A stretch of 12,558 bases of DNA from Candidatus Curtissbacteria bacterium RIFCSPHIGHO2_12_FULL_41_17 (GCA_001774945.1 MFBL01000033.1:1-12558), one strand, 5' to 3'; counted from the first letter of the stretch, positions 1-7,555 are shown. The notes: generated by a model from the sequence alone, not told the origin. Made by a program: numbers and translations.

Positions 1-367
1 CGGTATTATTGCCTTCTTTCAAATACAATCTTTGGTCGGACAAATCAATCTCGATCCACCTCTCCCCCTCGTTAGTTTGCTCGCCTAAAATATCCGATCT
101 TAAACTTGCGACTGTATCAAAAAAAGGTACACGTTTGTTTAAAAAGATTGCTGTATTTCCGCTATCCAGTTCTTGAGTTTGTTCTTTGACCCACTTTTCA
201 TAATCTTCACTGGCAATGTTATTTAAATTTATCCCCATCTTTAATCCTACATTTTGATATGTTGAATAAATATATTTTTTGAGTGGTGAGGCTAAAAACG
301 CCAAGACAATGGCAATTAATATTAGAATGAACGCATGACTGAATCCACTTCGAAAAAACCTCTGCAT
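1..367 (-). CDS. Membrane-anchored L,D-transpeptidase (YkuD), N-terminal part only
   Basis: The reading frame opens at an ATG at 367 and runs off the window edge after 122 codons. Residues 11-27 form one hydrophobic segment after a basic N-terminus, so the protein is probably anchored with its bulk outside. A hydrophilic linker follows. From about residue 104 the pattern W-I-E-I-D-L-S-D-Q-R-L-Y is the typical first strand of the YkuD (ErfK/YbiS) L,D-transpeptidase fold. Known members make 3-3 peptide cross-links in peptidoglycan or attach proteins to it, using a catalytic Cys in an HxxxxxxxxS/THGC-type motif. That part lies outside the window, so activity cannot be judged. It sits 61 bases after the DUF2079 gene, with its own promoter-like sequence. 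The family call rests on this short stretch and is fairly safe; the length is unknown. Confidence 0.75.
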   Translation of the reverse strand, partial: MQRFFRSGFSHAFILILIAIVLAFLASPLKKYIYSTYQNVGLKMGINLNNIASEDYEKWVKEQTQELDSGNTAIFLNKRVPFFDTVASLRSDILGEQTNEGERWIEIDLSDQRLYLKEGNNT

Positions 368-373
368 AGTTTC

Positions 374-402
374 AGTATTCGACAGAAAATCGGCAAAGTC
401 AA
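374..402 (-). promoter_or_regulatory. Candidate promoter of the L,D-transpeptidase gene
   Basis: The minus strand reads TTGACT (402-397), 17 bases, then AATACT (379-374), and the ATG follows only 6 bases later. The -35 matches the consensus at 5 of 6 positions and the -10 at 4 of 6. No Shine-Dalgarno sequence lies before the ATG. Transcription would begin at or next to the start codon. This is the weakest -10 of the set. Confidence 0.35.
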
Positions 403-428
403 TTACTGACTGGGGTACTTACGCAGGG

Positions 429-1868
429 TTAGATATTTTTGTCAAAATTTTTTAAGAGGTAAACATCACCCGAAGATATAATTACTTTGTAAGAATTGCT
501 TTTTACTAATTGAACCAGTATTGATCTAGTTCCCCCTAAATCTTGGTTATAAAAATTCCAATCGTCCTGTCCAGAATGCAGATCAACAACTACATAATCC
601 GCGTTATTCACATTTGGTAAAAGATATATTTTCTCTCTATGTGAAAGGTGGGGCAAAAGATTATTTTGAGAAGCTACGGAGGCATTCTTGGGCACTTGAG
701 CCAAAACCAATCTTGTATTGTCCATCCACGACTGATGTTTATAGAATTGAGGCTTAAGTAAATTTTTCAGAGGAGAGTTTAAAAGAAGATTTGTCCCTAC
801 GTGAGCAAACATTAATAACATTACCAAAATTAACGCTGAGTATTTAATACCTTTAAATCTTTCCAAAATAAATCTTGAGGTAAAAACAGTCGAAACTGCC
901 AATAGCACAGCAAGCTCGGCACTATAATGATAAAAAATCGTCCACCTGATAGGATGCAACTGGTCTAAAAAACGAGATGCAAATTGAAAAAAAACAGTAA
1001 TAGTTAAGGGTAAATAAAAAATTGGTATTAAGCCGAATGAAAAAAAAGACCAAAATAGTGTCTGCATTTTTTGAACTGGTAGGAAAAAATTATTGACAAT
1101 TGCGAGCGGGTTTACAAAATATCCCAGTAAAGTATCCTCCAGCGGCTCCCCTTCTCGCACGAAAGATTGATATCCCTCTTGACCCAAAGCTGGCATAAAC
1201 ACTTTAATTGCAACAATCGACCAAATTAGCGAGATCAGCAAAGTGGCAATAGCGATCCTGGCATTTTTTTTAACAAGCCAAACGTAAATTCCCAACGTCG
1301 CAAGTAAAAAACCTACATGCTCTCTAACGGAAAGAGATATAAAAAGGGCAATAAAATAGTATATCCACTTACCTCTAAGTAAAAAGTAAAAAAGCCATGC
1401 TAAAAAAAAAGGCAATAGAGACATCTCATGAAAGTCATAAACCGCAGTAGCTTGAATTCCTATAAAGTCAATGTAAAGAAATGCGATTACTATCGCTAAT
1501 ATTTTAGGTAGGTACCTTTTTGCAATTAACCATATAGGGAAAACTGCTGAAGAAAGTATTACTGATTGAAATAATAATAAGATCCTTTCATTTTCAGAAA
1601 ACCAATAGAGTGTAGACAAAGGAAACATTATTGGTCGAAAGCGGTCGGCTAAATCATGCAAACTCGTGACAGTTGAGTAAGGATATTTAAATTTGCTATA
1701 CAACCACAGAGACTGATCATAAATACTAAAATCAATTCCTTGAGATTGAAAGTGATTATGGCGGATGACTGAAAGTAAACTGTAAAGAAATGAAAATAAG
1801 AGAAATACTAAAACTATAGCCCAAAAATCAGCCTTTTTACTAAGTCCTCTCTTTACAAATACCTGCAT
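429..1868 (-). CDS. DUF2079 polytopic membrane protein, probable GT-C type enzyme
   Basis: A 479-residue protein with one membrane segment near residues 14-34 and many more between about 95 and 365, then a soluble C-terminal tail of about 100 residues. The N-terminal outside loop carries G-I-D-F-S-I-Y-D-Q-S-L-W (44-55) and H-D-L-A-D-R-F-R-P-I (71-80). D-F-H-E at 145-148 and R-E-H at 182-184 also fit the DUF2079 family. That family has no proven reaction, but its layout resembles GT-C glycosyltransferases that use polyprenyl-phosphate sugars. Here it lies 43 bases after a DPM1-like GT2 gene, which supports a role in envelope glycosylation. The start is the first ATG. A perfect TTGACA with a weak -10 lies just before it, so it may be transcribed both from the upstream genes and on its own. 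Confidence 0.85.
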   Translation of the reverse strand: MQVFVKRGLSKKADFWAIVLVFLLFSFLYSLLSVIRHNHFQSQGIDFSIYDQSLWLYSKFKYPYSTVTSLHDLADRFRPIMFPLSTLYWFSENERILLLFQSVILSSAVFPIWLIAKRYLPKILAIVIAFLYIDFIGIQATAVYDFHEMSLLPFFLAWLFYFLLRGKWIYYFIALFISLSVREHVGFLLATLGIYVWLVKKNARIAIATLLISLIWSIVAIKVFMPALGQEGYQSFVREGEPLEDTLLGYFVNPLAIVNNFFLPVQKMQTLFWSFFSFGLIPIFYLPLTITVFFQFASRFLDQLHPIRWTIFYHYSAELAVLLAVSTVFTSRFILERFKGIKYSALILVMLLMFAHVGTNLLLNSPLKNLLKPQFYKHQSWMDNTRLVLAQVPKNASVASQNNLLPHLSHREKIYLLPNVNNADYVVVDLHSGQDDWNFYNQDLGGTRSILVQLVKSNSYKVIISSGDVYLLKNFDKNI

Positions 1869-1876
1869 TCAGAGTT

Positions 1877-1906
1877 TTTATCCTCTAATAACTTAAGTCC
1901 TGTCAA
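1877..1906 (-). promoter_or_regulatory. Candidate promoter of the DUF2079 gene
   Basis: The minus strand has a perfect TTGACA (1906-1901), an 18-base spacer and GATAAA (1882-1877, 4 of 6 matches to TATAAT). The ATG is 8 bases further on. AGAGGA also occurs in this gap, but it is about 12 bases from the ATG, rather far for ribosome binding. It falls in the 43-base gap between the GT2 and DUF2079 genes, so it could be an internal promoter. Confidence 0.4.
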
Positions 1907-1911
1907 ACTGA

Positions 1912-2598
1912 TCAATCAAAAAATCTGTATTTTATCAGGCAGTATATTGCGAATAGTCCATCATGCCACTTAATTTTTTTCTGGGAAACCGGCCGTGGCT
2001 GATAACTTATCGGTACTTCAGTAATTTTGATACCAGCTTTGGCAATTTTGGCAGTAACTTCTGGGCAAAATTCGAAGCCTTTTGATTTTAAATTAAGATT
2101 TTTAAGAACGTTTCCTCTAAATACTTTATAACCTGTCGGTTCATCAGTAATCTTGGTGCCATAAACAAGATTAGTTATTGAGGTAATCAGTCTTCCGCCC
2201 AAATTGAAGGTCCAGTGAGAAACAGGATTATGTCCTAAAACTCTTGATCCGTAAACAACTTTAACTTTTTTATCTTGAAACGGTTTTAAAAGTTTCGGGA
2301 TATCGGCGGGATCATATTCGAGATCGGCATCTTGAACGATGATAATATTCCCTTTGGCTATTTTTAAAGCTTTGAGTATTGATGCACCTTTACCAAGATT
2401 TTTCCTATTGATAATCAATTTTATCTTTTTGTTTGAATTGAATTTTTTAAAAAGCTTGGAGGTTCTATCAGTCGACCCATCATCGACTATGATTATTTCC
2501 TTAGAGTAATCAGAGAGTCTGACTGATAGAACTTTTTTGACAACCTCAAAAAGTGTTAGTCCTTCATTAAAACTGGGGATGATAACTGAAACCTTCAT
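1912..2598 (-). CDS. GT2 glycosyltransferase, DPM1-like (polyprenyl-phosphate hexose synthase type)
   Basis: A 228-residue GT-A fold enzyme with no C-terminal membrane segments. Seen in order: S-V-I-I-P-S-F-N-E-G (4-13), I-V-D-D-G-S-T (37-43), N-L-G-K-G (67-71), Q-D-A-D-L-E-Y-D-P (89-97) with the metal-binding DxD, G-S-R (117-119), T-G-Y-K-V-F (155-160), G-F-E-F-C-P-E (174-180) and the Y-Q-P-R strand (199-202). This set is typical of the DPM1/DPG synthase branch, which moves mannose or glucose from a nucleotide sugar to a polyprenyl phosphate at the inner membrane face. The exact sugar cannot be told. Its ATG overlaps the stop of the preceding membrane glycosyltransferase gene by 4 bases (ATGA), so translation is probably coupled and the two products probably work in one pathway. 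The length is normal for soluble members. Confidence 0.9.
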   Translation of the reverse strand: MKVSVIIPSFNEGLTLFEVVKKVLSVRLSDYSKEIIIVDDGSTDRTSKLFKKFNSNKKIKLIINRKNLGKGASILKALKIAKGNIIIVQDADLEYDPADIPKLLKPFQDKKVKVVYGSRVLGHNPVSHWTFNLGGRLITSITNLVYGTKITDEPTGYKVFRGNVLKNLNLKSKGFEFCPEVTAKIAKAGIKITEVPISYQPRPVSQKKIKWHDGLFAIYCLIKYRFFD

Positions 2599-4127
2599 TT
2601 TGCTCTTTTTTGGACTGTGATGGCGCTATTGATATCTTTTTGCCAGACAATCTCAAAGCCATCAAAATTATTGAGCCAGTTTTCCTTGGTATAAAATTCA
2701 TTTTCCTTGGCATTTTCAATTATTAAGTAAATGGTGTCGGCGGTACTTGTCGTGGACGCATAGACTTGTTTATTCCTGACATAATCTGGCTTATTTGGCA
2801 AATATGCAAATTCTAAAGGAAGGCCTTTTTTTAATTTAACGCCCTTCCACCAAAGAAGGTACTGCCAATTGTAATCATAAATCGATGGAGTAAAAACGTA
2901 TATAGAATAAGAAGTCTTGAGACTTTCCAGATAAATTATATCCATAGCCCTCAACTGATTTGTTAGTGATGCAGGATCCCGTTTAGATAAATTCACTTTT
3001 TTTGAATCAAAGAATGGTGAAATATTTGCAAAGAAATAAATGATTATAAGTAACAAAATCGCAAGTTTGAATTTCCTAAAACTATAAACAGCAAAAGTAA
3101 TTAGGAATGCAAAAATAACGGTGAGTCCATTAATGTACCAAGTCTTAATTTCAACTGTAATCAAAAAAGTAAAAATAATAAATGCCAACAGTAAACATAA
3201 AAGATTAATTTTAAACAAGATATTTAAATTCATACTCTTGTTTGATTTTTTGAATCTGTAAAGACCGATTAAAATAAAAATTAAAAAAGTTAACGCGAAT
3301 ATAACATTATTCCCGGCAAAACTAGTCTTAAAATAGTCAAAGAAAATAACAACTCTATTTGCAATTCGGTCAAAAAATGGTAACTGTCCTGAAAGGGATG
3401 GATTTCCTCCCATAAAGTACGAAACAAGAGCTTTCGTCTCGACAAAATTATTCCTAAACTCAAATAAGATTTGTGGTACAAAAGGAATAAGATAAGCAAC
3501 TAATGGCAGAACTATCATTTTTAGCAAATTTTTAGAGTTATACAATTTAAAAATAAAAAATAACAAAATTGAAATAATCGTAAAGACTACAGCAGGCGCA
3601 GGATCTGCATGAAACATGATACTAACCATAAATAGAGACAGAGCAAAATACAGACTATTTCTTAAAATAGCAAGAAAATAAAAGTAGATTGTCACGATTG
3701 TTAGGAGTGGTAACAAGTTAGCGTGAAAAGCAAAAGTGGAAATGTTGATTAGAGTTCCGCTAAAAAGAATTATTACTGCAAGTACCAACACATAAAGCTT
3801 AGATAAATAATTTTTGAATAAGAAATAAGCAAAAAAGCCTGTCAAAAGAATTACAATTGAAGTAGCGTAAACAGCAGAAAGCGGATGCCCCCTTCCAAGA
3901 ACTAGGGGCAAGGAAAGGAAATAAAACCAAAATGGTCCAAAGTATACTCCCCAAATGCTTGCTGCCGGACCAATAAGAGTTGGGATATGGTAAAAAGCAA
4001 TGTCTTTTGTCCACAATAAATCTCTACCCATATCATAAGCAAACGGCACAGAGTCTCTAAAAATCAGAAAAATCCTTAATGCAGCGGCCAGAAAAAATAT
4101 TAAAAAGAGTAGAAATTTTTCCTTCAT
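2595..4127 (-). CDS. Polytopic GT-C type glycosyltransferase (PMT/ArnT-like, GT39-like)
   Basis: A 510-residue protein with about 10-12 hydrophobic segments from residue 5 to about 370 and a soluble C-terminal region of about 130 residues. The first outside loop has Y-D-M-G-R-D (31-36), where GT-C enzymes keep catalytic acidic residues. G-P-A-A-S-I-W-G and G-P-F-W-F-Y (about 53-69) follow, as in bacterial PMT/ArnT-like proteins that take a sugar from a polyprenyl-phosphate donor outside the membrane. Acceptor and sugar are unknown. It is the first gene of the envelope block and overlaps the DPM1-like gene, whose product would be a fitting donor synthase. The start at 4127 is the first ATG; a TAAAAT -10 lies 11 bases before it and there is no clear ribosome binding site. 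A membrane protein of unknown role that merely shares the fold cannot be excluded. Confidence 0.75.
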   Translation of the reverse strand: MKEKFLLFLIFFLAAALRIFLIFRDSVPFAYDMGRDLLWTKDIAFYHIPTLIGPAASIWGVYFGPFWFYFLSLPLVLGRGHPLSAVYATSIVILLTGFFAYFLFKNYLSKLYVLVLAVIILFSGTLINISTFAFHANLLPLLTIVTIYFYFLAILRNSLYFALSLFMVSIMFHADPAPAVVFTIISILLFFIFKLYNSKNLLKMIVLPLVAYLIPFVPQILFEFRNNFVETKALVSYFMGGNPSLSGQLPFFDRIANRVVIFFDYFKTSFAGNNVIFALTFLIFILIGLYRFKKSNKSMNLNILFKINLLCLLLAFIIFTFLITVEIKTWYINGLTVIFAFLITFAVYSFRKFKLAILLLIIIYFFANISPFFDSKKVNLSKRDPASLTNQLRAMDIIYLESLKTSYSIYVFTPSIYDYNWQYLLWWKGVKLKKGLPLEFAYLPNKPDYVRNKQVYASTTSTADTIYLIIENAKENEFYTKENWLNNFDGFEIVWQKDINSAITVQKRAK

Positions 4128-4138
4128 AAATCAAATAA

Positions 4139-4147
4139 ATTTTAACA
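4139..4147 (-). promoter_or_regulatory. Candidate extended -10 promoter of the glycosyltransferase operon
   Basis: The minus strand reads TGT-TAAAAT (4147-4139), an extended -10 (TGn) with 5 of 6 core matches and no good -35 at the usual distance. The ATG follows 11 bases later, so the leader would be about 4 bases. TTGATG followed 17 bases later by TAAAAA, further upstream in the same gap, is a weaker alternative. Confidence 0.4.
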
Positions 4148-4216
4148 GAATTTTCTTAAATCTAGATGTTTTTTATGCTTTGTGATAGGGAGCATCAACA
4201 AGTCCGCATTTTTTCC

Positions 4217-4250
4217 CCTCCTTCGTCCGCCAACTGGCGGACTTCAGAGG
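4217..4250. repeat. Palindromic hairpin element downstream of secA
   Basis: GTCCGCCA (4225-4232) and TGGCGGAC (4235-4242) are perfect inverted arms two bases apart. The outer CCTC (4217-4220) and GAGG (4247-4250) also pair. The stem is far more GC-rich than its surroundings. No T-run follows it on the minus strand, so it is a poor intrinsic terminator for secA. It looks like a REP-type extragenic palindrome. It begins 16 bases past the secA stop and precedes the next operon, and could still affect secA mRNA 3' stability. Confidence 0.6.
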
Positions 4251-4265
4251 ACAAGCATTTTTAAA

Positions 4266-7244
4266 TTATCCTCGATGGTGTGGATCGTTGATTAATCCAC
4301 ATTTCTTCCATTTGAGACCTGAACCACATGGACAGGGGTCGTTGCGGCCGATCTTCTGGTTAATGGTTCTCTGTTCACGGTTCACGGAAGAGTAAGGGTT
4401 CGCTGTGCCTAACTGTGAACTGTCAACTGTCGGCTGTGGACTTTTTTCAAGTTCTTCAAGTCTGGCAATTTCCGCATCCAGTTCTTGGTCTGTCATTTCC
4501 ATGGGGTCTTTTCCCTGGCTTCCCTCACCTCCGAGGTGTTCTCCTGTCGGCGGCCTGACTTCACCTCGGAGGTGTTGACCTTGGGGGCGAAGCTGATCGG
4601 CTGACTCTGGCGCTGGCTGATCGACGTCTGGTGCTAATTTTACTTCTCCGCCAACGGCTTCACCTTCTGGCGATGTCAGGCGGGCTTCCGGATGAACCTC
4701 GACTGCCTGTTCTTCAATCTTTTCAATAGTCGGCTCCTGGCGGACCTGAACTTTAAAAATCCGGTGGACAATTTCATAATCGATTGAAGAAATTAACTTG
4801 TCAAAAAGATTAAAGGCCTCCTGCTTGTATTCTACGAGCGGATCTCTTTGGCCTGCGGCCCTAAGTCCTATGCCCTCACGAAGATCATCCAAAGAATCCA
4901 GATGCTGAATCCATAATGTATCAATTACCGAAAGTGTCACAAATTTTTCGATATCACGGGCAACTTTTTCTCCCAAAGTCTTCTCGCGGCTTGCATAAAG
5001 CTGGTCAGTTATTTCTTTTAAAAAAGTCGTAAGACTTTCGCTTTCTGTATGTTTTTGAATGTCGGAAAATATTCTTTTTTGTGAATCTTCATCAAATGGC
5101 ACTACTGTCGAAAATTCTCTAATAATCTTTTCATAATCCGGTTTTGACTCTCCTTCGGGAGAATACAAAATAGTAAGGTTTTCAATTTCCCTTTCTATTT
5201 TTCCCTTAATATCAGCACTTGATTTTTGGGCCATTTTCGTATCCTGCGAAGCTAAAAGAATTTCTTTGCGCATCCCGTAGATAATTTCTCTCTGCTTATT
5301 GGCCACATCGTCATATTCCACAAGATGTTTTCTGATATCAAAATTGTGTGTTTCTACTTTTACCTGCGCATTTTCAATTGCCTTACTAACCATGCCGTGC
5401 TCAATCGGGGTATCTTCCGGCAATTTGAATGCCGTCATAATTTTGGCTATTTGTTCACCTCCAAAAAGCCTCATGATGTCGTCCTCCAAAGAAACGTAGA
5501 AACGGCTGGATCCCGGATCTCCCTGCCTGCCGGCTCTCCCCCTCAACTGGTTGTCGATTCTTCTTGCTTCGTGTCTTTCGGTTCCGGTAACGTGCAATCC
5601 GCCTAAGTCTACAACTTCATCGTGCGCTTTTTGCCACTTTTCAAAATCACTCCCTTTAGTTTGCGGCCTTCCTAATTTATCTGAAGGCGAAGTTCCTCCC
5701 AGTATTATGTCGACTCCTCTTCCTGCAATATTTGTAGCTAGTGTTACGGAACCACGTTTGCCGGCATCGGCAATAATTTCTGCTTCTCTCTGGTGATTTT
5801 TGGCATTAAGAACTATATGAGGAATGCCTTTTCTTTTTAATAGGGAAGAGAGAAACTCATTTTTCTCGATGGAAGTAGTGCCGATTAAAACCGGTTGACC
5901 ATTTTGGTGTCTTTGGCTAACGTCATTAGCAACTGCCGTAAATTTCGCCTTCGTAGTCTTATAAACAACATCGGATGTGTCCTTCCTAACCATCGGTTTG
6001 TTCGTTGGAATGACAATCACCTCAAGCTTATAAATTTTATGGAATTCTTCTGCTTCCGTTGCCGCCGTTCCGGTCATCCCGGCAAGTTTTTCGTAGAGCC
6101 GGAAATAATTTTGGAAAGAAATAGTGGCCAGGGTTTGTGACTCCTGCTGGATGCTAACTCCTTCTTTAGCCTCAATCGCCTGATGCAAACCTTCTGACCA
6201 ACGACGGCCGGGCATTAATCTTCCGGTAAACTCATCAACTATAATTATTTCACCTTCTTTAACTACGTAATCTTTATCCTTATGAAACAAGGTCCTCGCC
6301 CTTAAACCCTGCTGGATATGATGGATTGAGGCAAAATCTTTTTCGTAGAGATTCTCTACGCCAAGCCTTTTTTCAACTTTGGTAATCCCATGCTCCGTAA
6401 GATTGGCGGTTTTTAACTTTTCGTCTATGACATAATCGGTATCACCTGATAGTTCATTTACCAGTTTGGCAAATTGATAATATTTATCGGTAGCCTGGGC
6501 TGTCGCAGAGGAAATAATAAGCGGAGTCCTTGCTTCGTCAATTAAAATTGAATCAGCTTCATCGACAATCGTAAAAAAATGGCTTCTTTGGGCGGCATCT
6601 TTAAGATCCCAAACCATATTGTCGCGTAAATAATCAAAGCCGAATTCATTATTGGTTCCGTAGGTAATATCGGCGTTGTAGGCTTCTTTTTTAGTAACAG
6701 GCTTTAAGTGTCTCAGCCGCCAGTCGTTTTGTTTTTTATCTTCAAATTTTGGATCATAAATAAATGCCGCCTCCTGCATGATACAGCCTGCGGATACTCC
6801 AAGCAGATTGTAAATTGGGCCCATCCAGCCAAGACCTACTCTGGCCAGATAATCATTGACTGTTGCTAGCTGGACTCCCCGTCCTGTTAAGGAATTTAGA
6901 TAAAGAGGCAGAGATGCAGTTAAAGTTTTTCCTTCACCGGTTTTCTGCTCGGCAATTTTACCCTGATGAAGAACAACCCCTGCAAGTATTTGAACGTCAA
7001 AGTGCCTCTGGCCAAGTGTCCTTTTTGACGCTTCCCTGACCACTGCATAAGCCTCGGGTAAAATCTCATCGAGAGTTTCGCTACGCTCAAGGCGCAGTTT
7101 GAATTCGGCAGTTTTGGCTTTTAATTTGCTATCTGCAAGCTTTTCGGCCTTTTTTTCATGCGAGGCAACTGCTTCGATAATCGGGTCAAGTTTCTTAACC
7201 TGTTTTTCGTTAGAATCGAGAAATTTAGAGAAAATATTGAACAT
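4266..7244 (-). CDS. secA: Preprotein translocase ATPase SecA
   Basis: A 992-residue SecA, the ATPase that pushes unfolded preproteins through SecYEG. Seen: Walker A K-T-G-E-G-K-T (101-107); Walker B D-E-A-D followed by S-I-L-I-D-E-A-R-T-P (228-241); A-G-M-T-G-T-A (388-394); second nucleotide domain with I-A-G-R-G-V-D (506-512) and R-G-R-A-G-R-Q-G-D-P-G-S (568-579); helical scaffold about 617-660; a second scaffold part about 765-830 with L-R-A-A-G-Q-R-D-P (794-802). About 25 extra residues near 155-185 lie before Y-N-A-D-I-T-Y-G, compared with the E. coli protein. A long, low-complexity, acidic/proline-rich linker (about 840-965) leads to a C-terminal zinc motif C971-P-C973-x8-C982. The usual fourth ligand right after C982 is Gly; H989/H990 may substitute. 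The linker DNA carries short repeats. The ATG start fits the usual N-terminus; the promoter is unclear. Confidence 0.98.
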   Translation of the reverse strand: MFNIFSKFLDSNEKQVKKLDPIIEAVASHEKKAEKLADSKLKAKTAEFKLRLERSETLDEILPEAYAVVREASKRTLGQRHFDVQILAGVVLHQGKIAEQKTGEGKTLTASLPLYLNSLTGRGVQLATVNDYLARVGLGWMGPIYNLLGVSAGCIMQEAAFIYDPKFEDKKQNDWRLRHLKPVTKKEAYNADITYGTNNEFGFDYLRDNMVWDLKDAAQRSHFFTIVDEADSILIDEARTPLIISSATAQATDKYYQFAKLVNELSGDTDYVIDEKLKTANLTEHGITKVEKRLGVENLYEKDFASIHHIQQGLRARTLFHKDKDYVVKEGEIIIVDEFTGRLMPGRRWSEGLHQAIEAKEGVSIQQESQTLATISFQNYFRLYEKLAGMTGTAATEAEEFHKIYKLEVIVIPTNKPMVRKDTSDVVYKTTKAKFTAVANDVSQRHQNGQPVLIGTTSIEKNEFLSSLLKRKGIPHIVLNAKNHQREAEIIADAGKRGSVTLATNIAGRGVDIILGGTSPSDKLGRPQTKGSDFEKWQKAHDEVVDLGGLHVTGTERHEARRIDNQLRGRAGRQGDPGSSRFYVSLEDDIMRLFGGEQIAKIMTAFKLPEDTPIEHGMVSKAIENAQVKVETHNFDIRKHLVEYDDVANKQREIIYGMRKEILLASQDTKMAQKSSADIKGKIEREIENLTILYSPEGESKPDYEKIIREFSTVVPFDEDSQKRIFSDIQKHTESESLTTFLKEITDQLYASREKTLGEKVARDIEKFVTLSVIDTLWIQHLDSLDDLREGIGLRAAGQRDPLVEYKQEAFNLFDKLISSIDYEIVHRIFKVQVRQEPTIEKIEEQAVEVHPEARLTSPEGEAVGGEVKLAPDVDQPAPESADQLRPQGQHLRGEVRPPTGEHLGGEGSQGKDPMEMTDQELDAEIARLEELEKSPQPTVDSSQLGTANPYSSVNREQRTINQKIGRNDPCPCGSGLKWKKCGLINDPHHRG
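4358..4440 (-). repeat. Degenerate 7-base periodic repeat inside secA
   Basis: On the minus strand this stretch parses into successive 7-base units: CAGCCGA, CAGTTGA, CAGTTCA, CAGTTAG, then three unrelated heptamers, then CCGTGAA, CCGTGAA, CAGAGAA, CCATTAA. All share one register. Because 7 is not a multiple of 3, each copy is read in a different frame, giving a low-complexity peptide (about residues 937-963) just before the zinc motif. It resembles intergenic short-period repeats that have become part of a coding sequence. Confidence 0.6.
4525..4577. repeat. Pair of quasi-palindromic repeats inside secA linker
   Basis: A 16-base unit, tcacctcNgaggtgtt, occurs at 4525-4540 and 4561-4576, differing only at the centre base (c or g). 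Each core, CACCTC-N-GAGGTG, is a perfect palindrome about one base. On the minus strand the copies encode E-H-L-G-G-E and Q-H-L-R-G-E in the SecA linker. The stretch between and around them is more GC-rich than the rest of the gene. Confidence 0.6.
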
Positions 7245-7364
7245 TTTTTAAATAACTAAATAAGTTTCAATACTACAAATAAGTACCAATCAATTAAAAA
7301 TATTTAAATATTAAAATTATTGATTTGGAATTTGTCATTGGTATTATTGGTATTTATTCTGACA
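7245..7364. other. AT-rich intergenic leader of secA
   Basis: About 120 bases, strongly AT-rich. It contains a perfect 14-base AT palindrome AATATTTAAATATT (7299-7312) and two tandem copies of ATTGGTATT (7337-7354). No terminator hairpin follows the 50-residue gene, and I see no convincing -35/-10 pair or Shine-Dalgarno sequence before secA. secA may be read from the upstream small gene or from a promoter I cannot recognise here. Confidence 0.5.
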
Positions 7365-7517
7365 TTACTTCTCCGCTCTCTCTGTAATCTTTCTCCATAA
7401 ATCTTTCAGGCTTCTGCCGGATTCATGGACTACTTTATGGGTTTTCGGGGAAAGACGTCTTGCGCGGTTGCGCTTTCTCAAAAGACTTATCTCGTCATCG
7501 GACAGGATTTGTTTCAT
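7365..7517 (-). CDS. Small basic protein of 50 residues, function unknown
   Basis: An ATG at 7517 opens a 50-codon frame ending in TAA at 7367-7365. The peptide begins M-K-Q-I-L-S-D-D-E-I and has a strongly basic middle (R-K-R-N-R-A-R-R, 14-21) and an ending likely to form an amphipathic helix (S-L-K-D-L-W-R-K-I, 36-44). It has no membrane segment or cysteine. A perfect TATAAT ends 8 bases before the ATG with a -35-like TTGTAA 18 bases upstream of it, which supports a real, leaderless gene. Basic charge suggests nucleic acid or ribosome binding, but that is only inference. It lies 120 bases before secA with no terminator between, so co-transcription is possible. I do not recognise the family. 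Confidence 0.65.
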   Translation of the reverse strand: MKQILSDDEISLLRKRNRARRLSPKTHKVVHESGRSLKDLWRKITERAEK

Positions 7518-7525
7518 GGGAGATA

Positions 7526-7555
7526 ATTATAATTCGAGCGTAGCGAGGATTACAA
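7526..7555 (-). promoter_or_regulatory. Promoter of the 50-residue protein gene
   Basis: The minus strand has TTGTAA (7555-7550, 4 of 6), an 18-base spacer and a perfect TATAAT (7531-7526), with the ATG 8 bases further on. It may also serve secA. The spacer and -35 touch the base of a large inverted repeat just upstream. Confidence 0.55.

Noticed and set aside
3290..4014. Other-frame minus-strand frames of 69 and 71 codons inside the GT-C gene
   Set aside because: Same-strand shadows of a long membrane protein frame; no start signals and no family features.
5299..6140. Several plus-strand frames of 66-93 codons inside secA
   Set aside because: All are antisense to strongly conserved secA coding sequence, with no promoter and no recognisable product.
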